A stretch of DNA of 64,000 nt. It comes from Oscillospiraceae bacterium. GTDB lineage: Bacteria > Bacillota > Clostridia > Oscillospirales > Oscillospiraceae. Shown here one piece after another: positions 14,433 through 24,122 of this stretch (the stretch's first letter is position 1; every line of letters begins with the position of its first letter). The notes under the pieces were generated by a model. The model ran no database searches, was not told the DNA's origin, and was given only the letters and a program-made list of their open reading frames with translations. The translations under genes were made by a program, and so were the position numbers. The stretch is from positions 1 to 64,000 of the forward strand of contig JAFSCD010000003.1 in NCBI GenBank assembly GCA_017436955.1, in the 5' to 3' direction.

Positions 14433-15917
14433 CTATTTCCTGCAAATCAGGCTTTTCATCCACCGCACATCGTCTTTACTGATGATCCGCAGCAAAAACA
14501 GCAGACAAAGCAGTATGGCGGTATACGCCGCCGAGCGCAATACCGCGCCGGTGACGAAATGGCAGAGCCAAAGCGCAAGTGCTGCCGCCGCCAATGTCAG
14601 AATTGGGATGTGCAGTGGGATCTTCTGCACGGTTATACGAAGTAACCGCCGCAGACTTAAGCAGAAATTGATAATATGCGTAATGAGAAAGCTGGCGAAA
14701 TAGCCCGTAATTCCGTATTTCGGTAACAAAATGTACAGAAATGCCACGTCCATCGTATTGGTAAGGATGTTATAGCGTACAGAGGCCTTTTGCTGTCCAA
14801 GACCCTTGATCATCGCATCAGTGACACCGTCGCTGTAGAGCATTACTGCCAGCAGGGAAAACCAGCGCAGATAAGTGCCGGCTTCCTTGCTTTTGTACAG
14901 CGCCATACACAGCTCATCTGCGGAAAGAAAGAGGATACCGCCGCAGAGCGTCCCGAAGAACAGGGCGATCCGCAGGCTTTGCTTCACCAGATAGTGGATG
15001 CGCATTGTGCTGCCGGCAGCCCGGCAACGGGCAAGCTCCGGGATCAGCAGCTCCGTAAGCCCGAATAGGATCGCCATAGGGAAGGTGAGAATGGGGAATA
15101 CCATTCCGCAAACCGTGCCGAAGGCGGCAAGGGGCGAGAGACTACCGCCATACAGTGCCAGCCGCTTGGGCACCATCAAATTCTCGACGGTGGAAATCCC
15201 GGTGCGCAGATCATCCGCCAGCGCCAGAGGAATCGCCGTGTGAGCCAGCTGGCGCCCCACCGGCAGACGGTCAGAGGTCTTGGGGCGTTCCAATATCCGC
15301 AAGATCACAAGGCTTAACAGCGTGAAGCAGGCGCCCATAGCGCTGCCCATCACAACTGCCTGGCAGGAACGTGCCGCATCGTGACCCGCCCAAAAGGAAA
15401 GCAACAAAACGGTGCAGACCATACAGCAGAGCTGCTCTGCAACCTCAACGGCTGCCAGCGTGCCGATACGGCTGGCACCGGTAAAGTAGCCCACCATGAC
15501 CCCGGTCAGACAATTCACCGGCAGAAACGCGGCAAACAGCCGCAGAGAGGATAGGGTATGGATATTGCCGATCCAGTTTTCGGCGATCTGTGGCGCGAAA
15601 ATATACACGATACCGCCAACGGCAGCGCTGCAGATGATGCTGTACATCAGGCAGCCGGACAGTACCCAGGTGATATTCTGTGGCTTTTTCCTGCCGATCT
15701 GCTCTGCGGTCAAATACATCGTTGCTGTGCGGATGCCTGCCATTCCTGCCACCAGCGCCATAGCGCCCACGCTCATTACAAGCTGCAGCAGACCGATGCC
15801 CTCCGCACCGATCCGGGAGGACAGATACACCTGGAAGGATGTCCCCACCAGCCGCAGCAGCAGATTCACAGCGGTCAGCAGCAGGGCACTGTAAAATATA
15901 GGGAGCTTTCTTCGCAA
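14433..15917 (-). CDS. SpoVB/MurJ-like polysaccharide flippase of the MATE-like superfamily
   Basis: A lipid-linked polysaccharide or spore-wall precursor flippase in the cytoplasmic membrane. 494 residues with about 14 hydrophobic helices; the N-terminus MRRKLPIFYSALLLTAVNLLLR and SSRIGAEGIGLLQL fit the SpoVB subfamily. A TTG start at 15917 is preferred: it has GGAGGG seven bases upstream and gives the family-typical N-terminus. An ATG at 15971 directly abutting the nth stop is in frame but has no ribosome site. The ribosome site lies in the 3' arm of a strong hairpin. A role in sporulation versus capsule export cannot be resolved here. Confidence 0.85.
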   Translation of the reverse strand: MRRKLPIFYSALLLTAVNLLLRLVGTSFQVYLSSRIGAEGIGLLQLVMSVGAMALVAGMAGIRTATMYLTAEQIGRKKPQNITWVLSGCLMYSIICSAAVGGIVYIFAPQIAENWIGNIHTLSSLRLFAAFLPVNCLTGVMVGYFTGASRIGTLAAVEVAEQLCCMVCTVLLLSFWAGHDAARSCQAVVMGSAMGACFTLLSLVILRILERPKTSDRLPVGRQLAHTAIPLALADDLRTGISTVENLMVPKRLALYGGSLSPLAAFGTVCGMVFPILTFPMAILFGLTELLIPELARCRAAGSTMRIHYLVKQSLRIALFFGTLCGGILFLSADELCMALYKSKEAGTYLRWFSLLAVMLYSDGVTDAMIKGLGQQKASVRYNILTNTMDVAFLYILLPKYGITGYFASFLITHIINFCLSLRRLLRITVQKIPLHIPILTLAAAALALWLCHFVTGAVLRSAAYTAILLCLLFLLRIISKDDVRWMKSLICRK

Positions 15918-15922
15918 AATGA

Positions 15923-15959
15923 ATCCCTCCTTGTCCCAACTGTATGCGGACAAGGAGGG
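15923..15959 (-). promoter_or_regulatory. Hairpin enclosing the flippase ribosome site
   Basis: On the minus strand: CCCTCCTTGTCC-11-base loop-GGACAAGGAGGG, a perfect 12-base stem. The second arm contains the GGAGGG that serves the TTG start at 15917. It could also stop transcripts from nth, although the trailing sequence (ATTCATTTT) is only moderately T-rich. Confidence 0.7.
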
Positions 15960-15971
15960 GATTATGTGCAT

Positions 15972-16601
15972 TTAAGGATTAAACTGCTTACAATGGTATG
16001 CCAGGGGACACCCATCGCACCTGGGCGCGCGGGCGGTGCAGACCTCTCTGCCGAACAGCACGATGCGGTGGCAGAAATCGGAGCTTTCCTCCGGCGGCAG
16101 GATCTTGCGAAGCTGGAGCTCCACCTTTTCCGGGTCTTTGCTGCCGTCGGTCAGCCCCAAACGGCCACAGATGCGGATGCAGTGGGTATCGCAGACAACG
16201 CTGCCGGGTACGGCATACAGATCGCCCAGCAGCAGATTTGCGGTCTTGCGGCCGACACCGGGAATCTTCAGCAGGGACTCCATATCCCCAGGAACCTTTC
16301 CGCCGTAATCAGCCAGCAGCATTTGGCAGCCCAGCACGATGTCCCGGGCTTTGTGCTTATAAAAGCCGCAGGAGTGGACGTACTTCTCAATATCGGCAAT
16401 ATCGGCATTTGCCATAGCCTCCAGCGTGGGGTAAGCAGCAAACAGTGCAGGTGTCACCAGATTGACCCGGGCGTCGGTACACTGGGCAGACAGCCGTACG
16501 GCGATCATCAGCTCATAGTCCTTGCTGTAGTGTAACGCGCAGACAGGATCGGGATATTTCAGTTTCAAAGCGTCGATGATGGCGCCGACCTTTTTCTGCA
16601 T
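15972..16601 (-). CDS. nth: Endonuclease III
   Basis: Bifunctional DNA glycosylase/AP lyase for oxidised pyrimidines. The helix-hairpin-helix LLKIPGVGRKTANLLLGD contains the catalytic lysine (GRKTA), and the catalytic Asp is in CDTHCIRICGRLGL. The C-terminal cluster CTARAPRCDGCPLAYHC gives the C-x6-C-x2-C-x5-C iron-sulfur ligands. 209 residues. Start at ATG 16601 with AAGGAGGTG. It has more cysteines around the Asp loop than usual. Lies upstream of the flippase gene on the same strand. Confidence 0.95.
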   Translation of the reverse strand: MQKKVGAIIDALKLKYPDPVCALHYSKDYELMIAVRLSAQCTDARVNLVTPALFAAYPTLEAMANADIADIEKYVHSCGFYKHKARDIVLGCQMLLADYGGKVPGDMESLLKIPGVGRKTANLLLGDLYAVPGSVVCDTHCIRICGRLGLTDGSKDPEKVELQLRKILPPEESSDFCHRIVLFGREVCTARAPRCDGCPLAYHCKQFNP

Positions 16602-16658
16602 AAGAGCACCTCCTTTTCCCCATAATAACACAAAATGCGGGGAAAGAAAAGATGCAAT

Positions 16659-17270
16659 TTATCCCTCGTTTTCAAGCAGCTCTGCGCTCAGTGCGGAGAT
16701 TTCGTAGGCGGTGCGCTCCTGGGGACCTTCCTCCGTCAGCTTTGTGTAGATGCGGCTTTGCAGTCTGCCGTGAACGCAGATCTGATCCCGAACCTGACAG
16801 CGGGCGATCTCCTGCGCCGTTCTGCCCCAAAGGATGCAGGGCAGATAATCCGCACGGTGGAACGCCCGTGGGATCGCCAGCATCACGTCGCAGATCTCGC
16901 GACCCAGCGGTGTTCTGCGAAAGATGGGCTCCTTGCAGATAAAGCCGGTGACGGTCACGTCGTTCATTGGCTCGGCGTCCTGCGCCACGATATCCGTTGC
17001 GAAAATAAAGATCAGCAGATGGCGTATGCCGTTGGTGCGGCTGTTGTGGGAGCGGATCTGCCCGGTTACGGTCAGATATTCGCCGCCGCTGGGGTCGATG
17101 CGGTGGACAATGACTTCCGGTGCGATCACCGGCAGAATATCCACAGCACCGGACAGCCGTGGGATCTCCAAAGTGAAGCGGTAAAACCGCTTGCCGTGGT
17201 TTTCGTGGGAGAATACCGGCAGTTCGCGCAGGCTGCCGCAGACCGCGATTTGGTTGACAGTATGTTCCAT
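16659..17270 (-). CDS. Tandem OB-fold, SSB-like protein
   Basis: 203 residues in two similar halves: residues 1-95 (VNQIAVCGSLRELPVFSHEN...GEYLTVTGQIRSHNS) and about 100-195 (MNDVTVTGFICKEPIFRRTP...CVHGRLQSRIY). Each follows the single-stranded DNA-binding OB pattern: V.v.G.l...P.f.......fTL.iPR......lp......A.......v.v.Gri.SR. The second half is closer to true SSB. It lacks the acidic SSB tail, ending LSAELLENEG. Probably binds single-stranded nucleic acid; the partner is unknown. ATG at 17270, ribosome site GAGGTG. Confidence 0.78.
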   Translation of the reverse strand: MEHTVNQIAVCGSLRELPVFSHENHGKRFYRFTLEIPRLSGAVDILPVIAPEVIVHRIDPSGGEYLTVTGQIRSHNSRTNGIRHLLIFIFATDIVAQDAEPMNDVTVTGFICKEPIFRRTPLGREICDVMLAIPRAFHRADYLPCILWGRTAQEIARCQVRDQICVHGRLQSRIYTKLTEEGPQERTAYEISALSAELLENEG

Positions 17271-17320
17271 AGTTTCACCTCAAGTTCAGATGTATGGAAC
17301 ATCTTATGCGCGCAAAAATA

Positions 17321-17629
17321 AAAAAGACCGCCTATGGGCAGTGCACCATAGTGATAAATTGCCTAAAAAGGCGTGGATTTCCCCGATATTACGCCAAAAG
17401 CCCTTGAAATCCACAAAGGATTTCTGCGATCTTTTGTCTTATCTCAAGAAAACCCCCATCCTTTTTAGGTGCGAAGCAGTTTTGAAGTGGTAACTTTTTT
17501 GATTAACAAATAACAAAATTCCCGGAATGCTGACGCATTTCGGGAATTTTTTATGCAGTTAAGCGGAAAAGGAACCGTTCAAAACCATTTTCTCACTATG
17601 GCGCACTGCCCATCAAAGGCGGTCTTTTT
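17321..17629. repeat. Inverted-repeat element, arms of about 33-36 bases
   Basis: The left arm AAAAAGACCGCC-T-ATGGGCAGTGCACCATAGTG (17321-17353) reappears inverted at 17594-17629 with a three-base insertion and one substitution. The span of 309 bases, near-perfect arms and lack of coding capacity resemble a MITE or a very large cruciform. No transposase is seen. Confidence 0.65.
17516..17552 (+). terminator. Hairpin terminator inside the inverted-repeat element
   Basis: AATTCCCGGAATGC-tgac-GCATTTCGGGAATT followed by TTTT. Nearly symmetric, so it may act in both directions. Confidence 0.75.
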
Positions 17630-17639
17630 GCTGATAAAC

Positions 17640-18827
17640 TTACAGACCCATTTCTGCCTTGACCTCGCCGAAGCAGCGGATGGCAAAGTCCAGATCCTCC
17701 TTGGTGTGACCGGCGGAGATCTGGGTGCGGATGCGGTCACGCTCCTTGGGAACCACCGGGTAGCAGAAGGCAACCACGTATACGCCCTTATCCAGCATAC
17801 GGCGTGCAAACTCGTGGGCGACCTTGGGATCGTACAGCATAACGGGTACGATGGGATGCTCACCGGGCAGCAGATCGAAGCCCAGCTTTTCCATACCGGC
17901 ACGGAAGTACCGGGCATTCTCGTGAACCTTGTCACGCAGAGCGGTGGATTCTTCCAGCAGCTCGATGGTGCGGATGGTAGCGGCGCAGATAGCAGGAGCT
18001 ACGGTATTGGAGAACAGGTAGGGGCGGCTGCGCTGGCGCAGCAGATCAACGACGGGCTGCCGTGCGGCGGTATAGCCGCCGGAAGCGCCGCCCAGCGCCT
18101 TGCCGAAGGTGCCGGTGATGATGTCGATGCGGTCCATCACGCCGCAGAATTCCGGCGTGCCGCGGCCGTGCTCACCCATAAAGCCCACGGCGTGGCTGTC
18201 GTCCACCATGGTCAGGGCGTCAAACTCGTCCGCCAGATCGCAGATGGACTTCAGGTCGGCAATATAGCCGTCCATGGAGAAAACGCCGTCGGTGGCAATG
18301 AGGATCTTCTTGCAGCCGGATGCTCTGGCATCCTCCAGGCAACGGCGCAGATCTTCCATATTGTTGTTCTTGTAACGGTAGCGCTTTGCCTTGCACAGGC
18401 GGACACCGTCGATAATGGATGCGTGATTCAGCTCGTCGGAAATGACGGCATCTTCCGCACTTAAAAGTGTCTCAAACAGACCGCCGTTGGCATCGAAGCA
18501 GGAGGAGTAGAGGATAGCATCGTCCATACCCACAAAGGCGGCGATCTTCTTTTCCAGATCCTTGTGGATCTGCTGGGTGCCGCAGATGAAGCGCACAGAG
18601 CTCAAACCGAAGCCCCAGTCATCATAGCTTGCCTTGGCGGCGGCGATCAGCTCGGGATGGGCGGAAAGACCCAGATAGTTGTTGGCGCACATATTGACAA
18701 CGCCGGTGGTCTTGGTGGTGTCGATACGGGAGCGCTGGGGTGTGGTAATAATGCGCTCGTCACGCCAGGTGCCGGCTTCGCGAATGGCTTCCAGCTCCTG
18801 CGTAATGGCAGAAAGTGCAGATTTCAT
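17640..18827 (-). CDS. kbl: Glycine C-acetyltransferase (2-amino-3-ketobutyrate CoA ligase)
   Basis: PLP enzyme that converts 2-amino-3-oxobutyrate plus CoA to glycine and acetyl-CoA, the second step of threonine degradation. It carries [23 protein letters not shown], the Asp loop [17 protein letters not shown] and the PLP lysine in [14 protein letters not shown]. 395 residues, typical. Its ATG lies two bases after the tdh stop, with GGGAG inside the end of tdh, so the two are translated from one message. The stop lies 10 bases beyond the right arm of the inverted-repeat element. Confidence 0.96.
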   Translation of the reverse strand: MKSALSAITQELEAIREAGTWRDERIITTPQRSRIDTTKTTGVVNMCANNYLGLSAHPELIAAAKASYDDWGFGLSSVRFICGTQQIHKDLEKKIAAFVGMDDAILYSSCFDANGGLFETLLSAEDAVISDELNHASIIDGVRLCKAKRYRYKNNNMEDLRRCLEDARASGCKKILIATDGVFSMDGYIADLKSICDLADEFDALTMVDDSHAVGFMGEHGRGTPEFCGVMDRIDIITGTFGKALGGASGGYTAARQPVVDLLRQRSRPYLFSNTVAPAICAATIRTIELLEESTALRDKVHENARYFRAGMEKLGFDLLPGEHPIVPVMLYDPKVAHEFARRMLDKGVYVVAFCYPVVPKERDRIRTQISAGHTKEDLDFAIRCFGEVKAEMGL

Positions 18828-18829
18828 AA

Positions 18830-19876
18830 TTATTCTCCCTTCTTAGTCCAATCCAGCACAACTTTGCCGGAGCGACCGCTGTTCATAGCCTCAAAGCCCT
18901 TCTCAAACTCGGTGTAGTGGAAGCGGTGGGTGATGACAGGTGTCAAGTCCAGACCGCCCTGCACCATATAGCTCATCTGGTGCCAGTTGTCCATCTTCCG
19001 ACCGTAGATGCCCTGCAGGGTCAGACCCTTGGTGATGATAGTGTTCATATTCAGGCTGACGGGCTTGTTGCTGATGCCCAGCAGGGAGATCTTGCCGCCG
19101 TTGCGCATAACGCCGATCATCTGCTCCAGAGCCATACCGTTACCGGACATTTCCAGACCCACATCGAAGCCCTCGGTCAGACCCTGCTGGTGCATAATCT
19201 GGGCCAGGTCCTCCTTGGCGGTGTTGACAGCGGCGTCAACGCCCATTTTGCGAGCCAGCTCCAGACGGTAGTCGTTGATGTCGGTGATGATGACCCGACG
19301 AGCGCCGGCAAATTTGCAGATACCGGCGGCGATGATACCGATAGGACCTGCACCGGTGATCAAAACATCCTCGCCGATCAGATCGAACATCAGTGCGGTG
19401 TGGGTGGCGTTGCCGATTGCGTCAAAGAATGCTACGACATCTTCCGGCAGGGATTCGTCAATGATGACTACGTTGGATTCCGGGATGCAGAGATACTCGG
19501 CGAATGCGCCGTCACGGTCAACACCTACGCTGACGGTGTCCTTGCACCACTGGATATTGCCGGTGTGGCAGTTGCGGCAGTGGTGGCAGGTCAGGTGACC
19601 TTCGCCGGAAACCAGCTGACCGACCTTCAGCCCGGTAACACCTGCACCCAGCTCTGCAATTTCGCCCACATACTCGTGACCGATGGTCATGGGGGGCTTG
19701 ATATGCTCCTGCGCCCAGGGATCCCAGTTGAAAATATGTACGTCGGTGCCGCAGATAGCGGTTTTGTGTACCTTGATCAGCACTTCACCGGGACCCGGTG
19801 TGGGGACGGGTACTTTGTGCAGCTCCAGACCGGGACCTGCGATGGGTTTTACGATGGCATCCATAAGTCTTTCCAT
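18830..19876 (-). CDS. tdh: L-threonine 3-dehydrogenase
   Basis: Zinc-dependent medium-chain dehydrogenase oxidising L-threonine with NAD+ to 2-amino-3-oxobutyrate. Catalytic zinc residues are in [13 protein letters not shown] and GHEYVGE. Structural zinc cysteines are in [15 protein letters not shown], and the Rossmann motif is [11 protein letters not shown]. 348 residues. The ATG at 19876 has GGAGG eight bases before it. First gene of tdh-kbl with its own promoter. Together they turn threonine into glycine and acetyl-CoA. Confidence 0.96.
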   Translation of the reverse strand: MERLMDAIVKPIAGPGLELHKVPVPTPGPGEVLIKVHKTAICGTDVHIFNWDPWAQEHIKPPMTIGHEYVGEIAELGAGVTGLKVGQLVSGEGHLTCHHCRNCHTGNIQWCKDTVSVGVDRDGAFAEYLCIPESNVVIIDESLPEDVVAFFDAIGNATHTALMFDLIGEDVLITGAGPIGIIAAGICKFAGARRVIITDINDYRLELARKMGVDAAVNTAKEDLAQIMHQQGLTEGFDVGLEMSGNGMALEQMIGVMRNGGKISLLGISNKPVSLNMNTIITKGLTLQGIYGRKMDNWHQMSYMVQGGLDLTPVITHRFHYTEFEKGFEAMNSGRSGKVVLDWTKKGE

Positions 19877-19910
19877 GGTTCAGCCTCCATTATTTGTAAT
19901 TTATGGATTT

Positions 19911-19939
19911 ATTTTAGCACAGTATATCGCCGCTTTCAA
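19911..19939 (-). promoter_or_regulatory. Promoter of tdh-kbl
   Basis: On the minus strand: TTGAAA, 17-base spacer, TAAAAT, about 35 bases before the tdh ATG. Confidence 0.8.
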
Positions 19940-19967
19940 GTATGCAAGCGACAATTTTCCGGTTGTC

Positions 19968-20060
19968 TTGTCATCCCAAGCGAGTGTCAACGAGTCAAAG
20001 GATCCACGCACTGCGAAGATCCTTCAGCTTCGGGCTGTCGCCCTGCGATCAGGATGACAC
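19968..20060. repeat. Dispersed palindromic repeat (TGTCATCC...GGATGACA type)
   Basis: Ends TTGTCATCC and GGATGACAC are inverted copies; the inside holds AAGGATCC and AGATCCTTCAG in opposite orientation. This layout matches dispersed intergenic repeats common in gut Firmicutes. It lies between the ygiQ stop and the tdh promoter. Confidence 0.65.
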
Positions 20061-20064
20061 AGTA

Positions 20065-21966
20065 TTAACGTTTTTTCCTGCCTGGGTTGTTCTTTGCGGG
20101 CTTTTTCATAGCAGCAGGGCGCTTCAGCGGCTTTTTCTGCGCCGATCTGGGCGGGGGAGAGGAATGGGTGGTTCTGGGTGGGATGGCACGGATCAGGCAT
20201 TTGGGTCCCGAGCCGATCAGATCCTCCCGATGGGCTTTCAGCAGCGCTTCTTTTACCAGGTAATAATTTCTGGGATTGCGGTACTGGATCAGCGCCCGCT
20301 GCATGGCTTTTTCGTGGGGATCGGTGGGAACGTAGACCTTTTCCATGGTCCTGGGGTCAATGCCGGTGTAGTACATAACGGTGGACAAGGTGGAGGGTGT
20401 GGGATAGAAATCCTGCACCTGCTCCGGGTTATAGCCCATATCCCGGATGTATTCCGCCAGCTCGACGGCTTCCTTTAAGGTGGAGCCGGGGTGGCTGGAC
20501 ATCAGGTAGGGAACCAGGAACTGATTCATTCCGTATTGCCGGTTCAGGGCGTAATATTTGTCCACAAAGCGGTTGTAGACCGCGTTTCTGGGCTTTCCCA
20601 TCCGGTCCAGCACCGCATCGGACACGTGCTCCGGCGCGACCTTCAGCTGACCGGAAATGTGGAACTGCACCAGCTCCTTGAAGAAGGTGTCCTTCTTATC
20701 CGCCAGCAGATAATCGAAGCGAATACCGCTGCGGACAAATACCTTTTTCACGCCGGGTATCTTCCGGAGCTTGCGCAGCAGCGCCACGTAATCGGAGTGG
20801 TCTGCCTTCATATTCTTGCAGGGCGTGGGGTAGAGACATTGGCGACCGCCGCAGGCACCCTTGCTTAACTGCTTTTCGCAGGCCGGATGCCGGAAATTGG
20901 CGGTAGGACCGCCTACGTCGTGGATATAGCCCTTAAAATCCTTGTCCTTTGCCATCAGCTCCGCTTCCGCCAGGATGGATTCATGGCTTCTTGTCTGAAT
21001 AATGCGACCCTGATGGAAGGTCAGCGCGCAGAAGGAGCAGGCGCCGAAGCAGCCACGATTGCTGACAAGGCTGAATTTGACCTCCTCAATGGCAGGAACG
21101 CCGCCTGACTTGGCATAGCTGGGGTGCCAGGTGCGCATATACGGCAGATCGTAGACCGCGTCCATCTCCTGGGTGGTCAGCGGCTTTTGCGGAGGATTTT
21201 GCACCACATAGAGCCCTCCGTAAGGCTCTGCCAGCCGCTTGGCGGTGAAGGGGTCACAGTTGCCGTATTGGATATTGAAGGATTCGGCGTATTTGCGCTT
21301 ATTTCCCTTCAGTTCATCGTAAGAGGGCAGGGTGATCGTTGGCAGGGAATCGTCAAGCTGCGCGGTCTTGAACACAGTGCCGTCAATGTAGGTGATATCC
21401 TTCACATCCATACCGGCGTTGAGGGCATCGGCGATCTCCACGATGCTTCTTTCACCCATGCCGTACATCAGCAGATCCGCCTGGCTGTCCAGCAAAATGG
21501 AGCGCTTCAGGCTTTCCGACCAGTAATCGTAGTGGGCAAGACGCCGCAGGCTGGCTTCAATGCCGCCGATGAGGATGGGGACGTTCTTGTAAGTCTGCCG
21601 GATCAGGTTGCAATAGACCACGGTTGCGTAGTCCGGGCGCTTGCCCATAATGCCGCCGGGGGTGAAGGCATCGTTCTTGCGTCTGTGCTTGGTGACGGAA
21701 TAGTGGTTGACCATAGAGTCCATATTGCCGCCGGACACCAAAAAGCCCAATCTGGGCGCCCCGAATACGTCAATGGACTTGGGATTTTTCCAATCCGGCT
21801 GGGAAATGATGCCCACACTGTAGCCGTGGCTTTCCAGCACACGGCTGATGATGGCGTGACCGAAGGAAGGGTGATCTACGTAGGCATCGCCGATGACGTA
21901 GACAAAGTCGCACTGTGTCCAGCCCCGTTCCAGCATATCCTCTTTGCAAATGGGAAGAAAGCGCAT
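20065..21966 (-). CDS. ygiQ: YgiQ-family radical SAM protein
   Basis: The radical SAM cluster is [11 protein letters not shown] (C-x3-C-x2-C), preceded by SNRG. The N-terminal UPF0313 region is typical: [33 protein letters not shown] and [13 protein letters not shown]. 633 residues, full length, ending in a Lys/Pro/Arg-rich tail. The reaction is unknown for the family. The ATG at 21966 has GGAGGGT. Stands alone between the membrane protein gene and tdh. Confidence 0.92.
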   Translation of the reverse strand: MRFLPICKEDMLERGWTQCDFVYVIGDAYVDHPSFGHAIISRVLESHGYSVGIISQPDWKNPKSIDVFGAPRLGFLVSGGNMDSMVNHYSVTKHRRKNDAFTPGGIMGKRPDYATVVYCNLIRQTYKNVPILIGGIEASLRRLAHYDYWSESLKRSILLDSQADLLMYGMGERSIVEIADALNAGMDVKDITYIDGTVFKTAQLDDSLPTITLPSYDELKGNKRKYAESFNIQYGNCDPFTAKRLAEPYGGLYVVQNPPQKPLTTQEMDAVYDLPYMRTWHPSYAKSGGVPAIEEVKFSLVSNRGCFGACSFCALTFHQGRIIQTRSHESILAEAELMAKDKDFKGYIHDVGGPTANFRHPACEKQLSKGACGGRQCLYPTPCKNMKADHSDYVALLRKLRKIPGVKKVFVRSGIRFDYLLADKKDTFFKELVQFHISGQLKVAPEHVSDAVLDRMGKPRNAVYNRFVDKYYALNRQYGMNQFLVPYLMSSHPGSTLKEAVELAEYIRDMGYNPEQVQDFYPTPSTLSTVMYYTGIDPRTMEKVYVPTDPHEKAMQRALIQYRNPRNYYLVKEALLKAHREDLIGSGPKCLIRAIPPRTTHSSPPPRSAQKKPLKRPAAMKKPAKNNPGRKKR

Positions 21967-22025
21967 AGTTACCCTCCGATCGTTTTTTGTTATTATAACA
22001 CCGTTTTTCTGTAAATGGAAGAATA

Positions 22026-22056
22026 AAAATCCGGGAGATCGGTGATCTCCCGGTAA
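22026..22056 (-). terminator. Terminator after the 139-residue membrane protein gene
   Basis: On the minus strand: CCGGGAGATC-acc-GATCTCCCGG then ATTTTTATT. Confidence 0.88.
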
Positions 22057-22058
22057 AA

Positions 22059-22478
22059 TTAAGCAGGATAGCAGTTAATGATCCAGATCAGGATCGGCAA
22101 AGTCAGGCTGAACAAGCTTACCAGCCAGGGCGTCAGTACCCGCTTGGAGCAGAACATCAGCAGCAGACACAGCGCGGTAACGGCGATAGGACCCAAAACA
22201 GCGATACCCCGACCCACCATAAAGTCAAACGTACCGTCCAGCTGCAGACCGAAGCCCACCTTTTCCGGCAGCACACTTAAATTGCGGATGGCAAGGATCA
22301 CCGCGCCGAGGACAACGGGGATCGCCAAAACAAACTGCTTGAATTTGACGATAAACTTCCACGTTTTGGACGCACGGTCACCGGTCTTGCGGAAGAAGGC
22401 ACCGGCTTTTTCACGACCGGGCGCGGATCTCTCCACAAAATTGTCCCATTTTTCAGTAATGGATTCCAGAAAACTCAT
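22059..22478 (-). CDS. Hypothetical membrane protein, 139 residues
   Basis: The N-terminal third is hydrophilic and basic (about 1-45). Three hydrophobic helices follow at about 47-65, 88-110 and 115-135. ATG at 22478 with GGAGGT. No family recognised. It has its own terminator, so it is probably a single-gene unit. Confidence 0.7.
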   Translation of the reverse strand: MSFLESITEKWDNFVERSAPGREKAGAFFRKTGDRASKTWKFIVKFKQFVLAIPVVLGAVILAIRNLSVLPEKVGFGLQLDGTFDFMVGRGIAVLGPIAVTALCLLLMFCSKRVLTPWLVSLFSLTLPILIWIINCYPA

Positions 22479-22545
22479 AAAATACCTCCGAAGGTACAGT
22501 TCATTGAAGCAAGTTTACCACAGTTGCGCAGGTTTTGCAAGTGTA

Positions 22546-23313
22546 TCAACGCTTGTTGTCCTGATACAGAGCCGCAAGACCCTTTACGATCAGATCCTTA
22601 TCGTAGATCATGGGCGTCTTGCACAGCGGAACGATGAATTTCGCAATACCGCCGGTGGCGATCACGGTGCATTTGTGTCCCAGCTCCGCTTCCATCCGCT
22701 CGATCATACCGTCCAGCATACAGGCGTTGCCCATCATAATGCCGCTGCGCATACAGTCGATGGTGTTGCGGCCGATGGCCCTTTTGGGCTGGTCCAGCTG
22801 CAGACCGGGAAGCAGAGCAGTGCGCTCGGTAAGCGCGTCCAGAGAGATCTTCACACCGGGGCAGATGCAGCCGCCGATGAGCGCGCCGGTCTCATCCAGT
22901 ACGGTCATCGTGGTGGCGGTGCCCATATCAATGACGATCAGCGGCGGCTTATGCTCACGAAGCGCAGCCACGTTTCCCACTACCAGGTCAGCACCAGTCT
23001 GGGAAGGATTTTCAATTTTGATATTCAGCCCGGTTTTCAGCCCCGGACCCACCACCAGGCTGGCTTTGCCCGTCAGCTTCTTGATGGCGGTCTGCATAGA
23101 ATTCAGCACCTGCGGAACCACGGATGCGATGATGGAACCTTCAATATCCGCAGGACTTATATGATATACGTCCAGGATCATACTCAGGTCTATGCAGTAT
23201 TCATCAGAGGTCTTGGTAGCGTCGGTGCGAAGCCGTGCCTCCATCAGAATTTTGTTATCCGCAACACCGCCGAGGACGATGTTGGAATTGCCGATATCAA
23301 CAGTAAGGATCAT
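22546..23313 (-). CDS. coaX: Type III pantothenate kinase
   Basis: Phosphorylates pantothenate, the first step of coenzyme A synthesis. It has the ASKHA-fold motifs of CoaX: the N-terminal phosphate loop TVDIGNSNIVLG, GPGLKTGLNI, the central IVIDMGTATTMTV, PGVKISLDAL and IATGG. 255 residues from the ATG at 23313, which has GGAGG upstream and overlaps the stop of the phosphoesterase gene as ATGA. The pairing with that phosphoesterase is probably transcriptional convenience. Confidence 0.95.
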   Translation of the reverse strand: MILTVDIGNSNIVLGGVADNKILMEARLRTDATKTSDEYCIDLSMILDVYHISPADIEGSIIASVVPQVLNSMQTAIKKLTGKASLVVGPGLKTGLNIKIENPSQTGADLVVGNVAALREHKPPLIVIDMGTATTMTVLDETGALIGGCICPGVKISLDALTERTALLPGLQLDQPKRAIGRNTIDCMRSGIMMGNACMLDGMIERMEAELGHKCTVIATGGIAKFIVPLCKTPMIYDKDLIVKGLAALYQDNKR

Positions 23314-23804
23314 TTTACTTCCTCCAAATCTTGTATACACAGGATCTCACAGCTTGCGATCTCGTTATTCTCGGTCTCAATGACGGCAACGCTGCCTTCC
23401 GCGCAGTTGCAGGCGCCGGGATTGAGGATCAGCAGACCGTCCTCCCGGCGGCGATCGGCGGCGTGGGTGTGTCCGTAAAGGGCAGCGCGGGCATTTTGTT
23501 CTCTTGCAGCCGCCACAAGCCGGTGTGTACCGCTTTTTACACCGTGGTTATGTCCGTGGGTCATAAAGAATCTGACGCCGCCGACACTGTAGCACAGCAC
23601 CTGTGGCGTATCCGGCGGACAGCGGCAGAAGTCACAGTTGCCGGGCAGGATGTGAAAACGGATGTGGCGATATTCCTCCGCAAGGCTTTGCGCATCGTCA
23701 TAGTGATCGCCCAGGTGAATTACGGCATCGGGTTTTACGGTATCTACTGCAAGGCGCATATAGCGCATCGCGCTGTGAGAATCGGACATAACGAGAATTC
23801 TCAT
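23310..23804 (-). CDS. YfcE/MJ0936-type metallophosphoesterase
   Basis: A small calcineurin-like phosphodiesterase of 164 residues with all metal motifs: MSDSHS, HLGDHYDD, LPGNCDF, THGHNHGV and YGHTHAAD. The cysteines CDFCRC after the GN motif are unusual. Natural substrate unknown. It is translated just before coaX with a four-base overlap. Promoter at 23834-23862. Confidence 0.88.
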   Translation of the reverse strand: MRILVMSDSHSAMRYMRLAVDTVKPDAVIHLGDHYDDAQSLAEEYRHIRFHILPGNCDFCRCPPDTPQVLCYSVGGVRFFMTHGHNHGVKSGTHRLVAAAREQNARAALYGHTHAADRRREDGLLILNPGACNCAEGSVAVIETENNEIASCEILCIQDLEEVK

Positions 23805-23833
23805 AGTTCACCAAGCCCTTCTTTGATGCATAT

Positions 23834-23862
23834 AGTATAACACAACGAAGCTATTATAGCAA
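23834..23862 (-). promoter_or_regulatory. Candidate promoter of the phosphoesterase-coaX operon
   Basis: On the minus strand: TTGCTA, 17-base spacer, TATACT, 30 bases before the ATG. Confidence 0.65.
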
Positions 23863-23885
23863 AGAAATGGACAGGAGGCAACGGT

Positions 23886-24119
23886 ATGGGCAAAAAAACA
23901 GACGGATTTGATGAAATTTCCCTGCATAAGGCGGCAAAAATGGCGAAAAGTGAGGCAGGGCAGCAGCTTCTGGGGCTGCTGCAGAGCCAACACGGAGATC
24001 AGCTGCAGGCTGCCATGCAGCAGGCGAGCGCAGGAAATTTTGCGCAGGTGAAGGAAATGATGGAGCAGATGATGTCGTCCGAAGAAGCGCAGCAGCTGCT
24101 GAAAAAGCTGCAGGAGTAG
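23886..24119 (+). CDS. Gln-rich small helical protein (first of trio)
   Basis: 77 residues, rich in Gln, Met, Lys and Glu, predicted almost wholly helical: KAAKMAKSEAGQQLLGLL, QSQHGDQLQAAMQQ, EEAQQLLKKL. No membrane segment. Strong ribosome site (AGGAGG). First of three tightly packed genes. No named family; such trios seem conserved in Ruminococcaceae by memory, which needs a search. Confidence 0.7.
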   Translation: MGKKTDGFDEISLHKAAKMAKSEAGQQLLGLLQSQHGDQLQAAMQQASAGNFAQVKEMMEQMMSSEEAQQLLKKLQE

Positions 24120-24122
24120 CCT

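Larger units (their letters stand above)
17271..17639. other. Intergenic tract without a supported gene, 369 bases
   Basis: Contains a small dyad AGATGT-atgga-ACATCT (17288-17304), an inverted-repeat element whose arms lie at 17321-17353 and 17594-17629, and a terminator at 17516-17552. A short open frame crosses the left arm (about 60 codons to 17493), but it lacks a start with a ribosome site and resembles no family. Confidence 0.6.

Noticed and set aside
17191..17493. Small protein gene crossing the left arm of the inverted repeat
   Set aside because: No ribosome site, overlaps the start of the SSB-like gene and has no recognisable sequence features.
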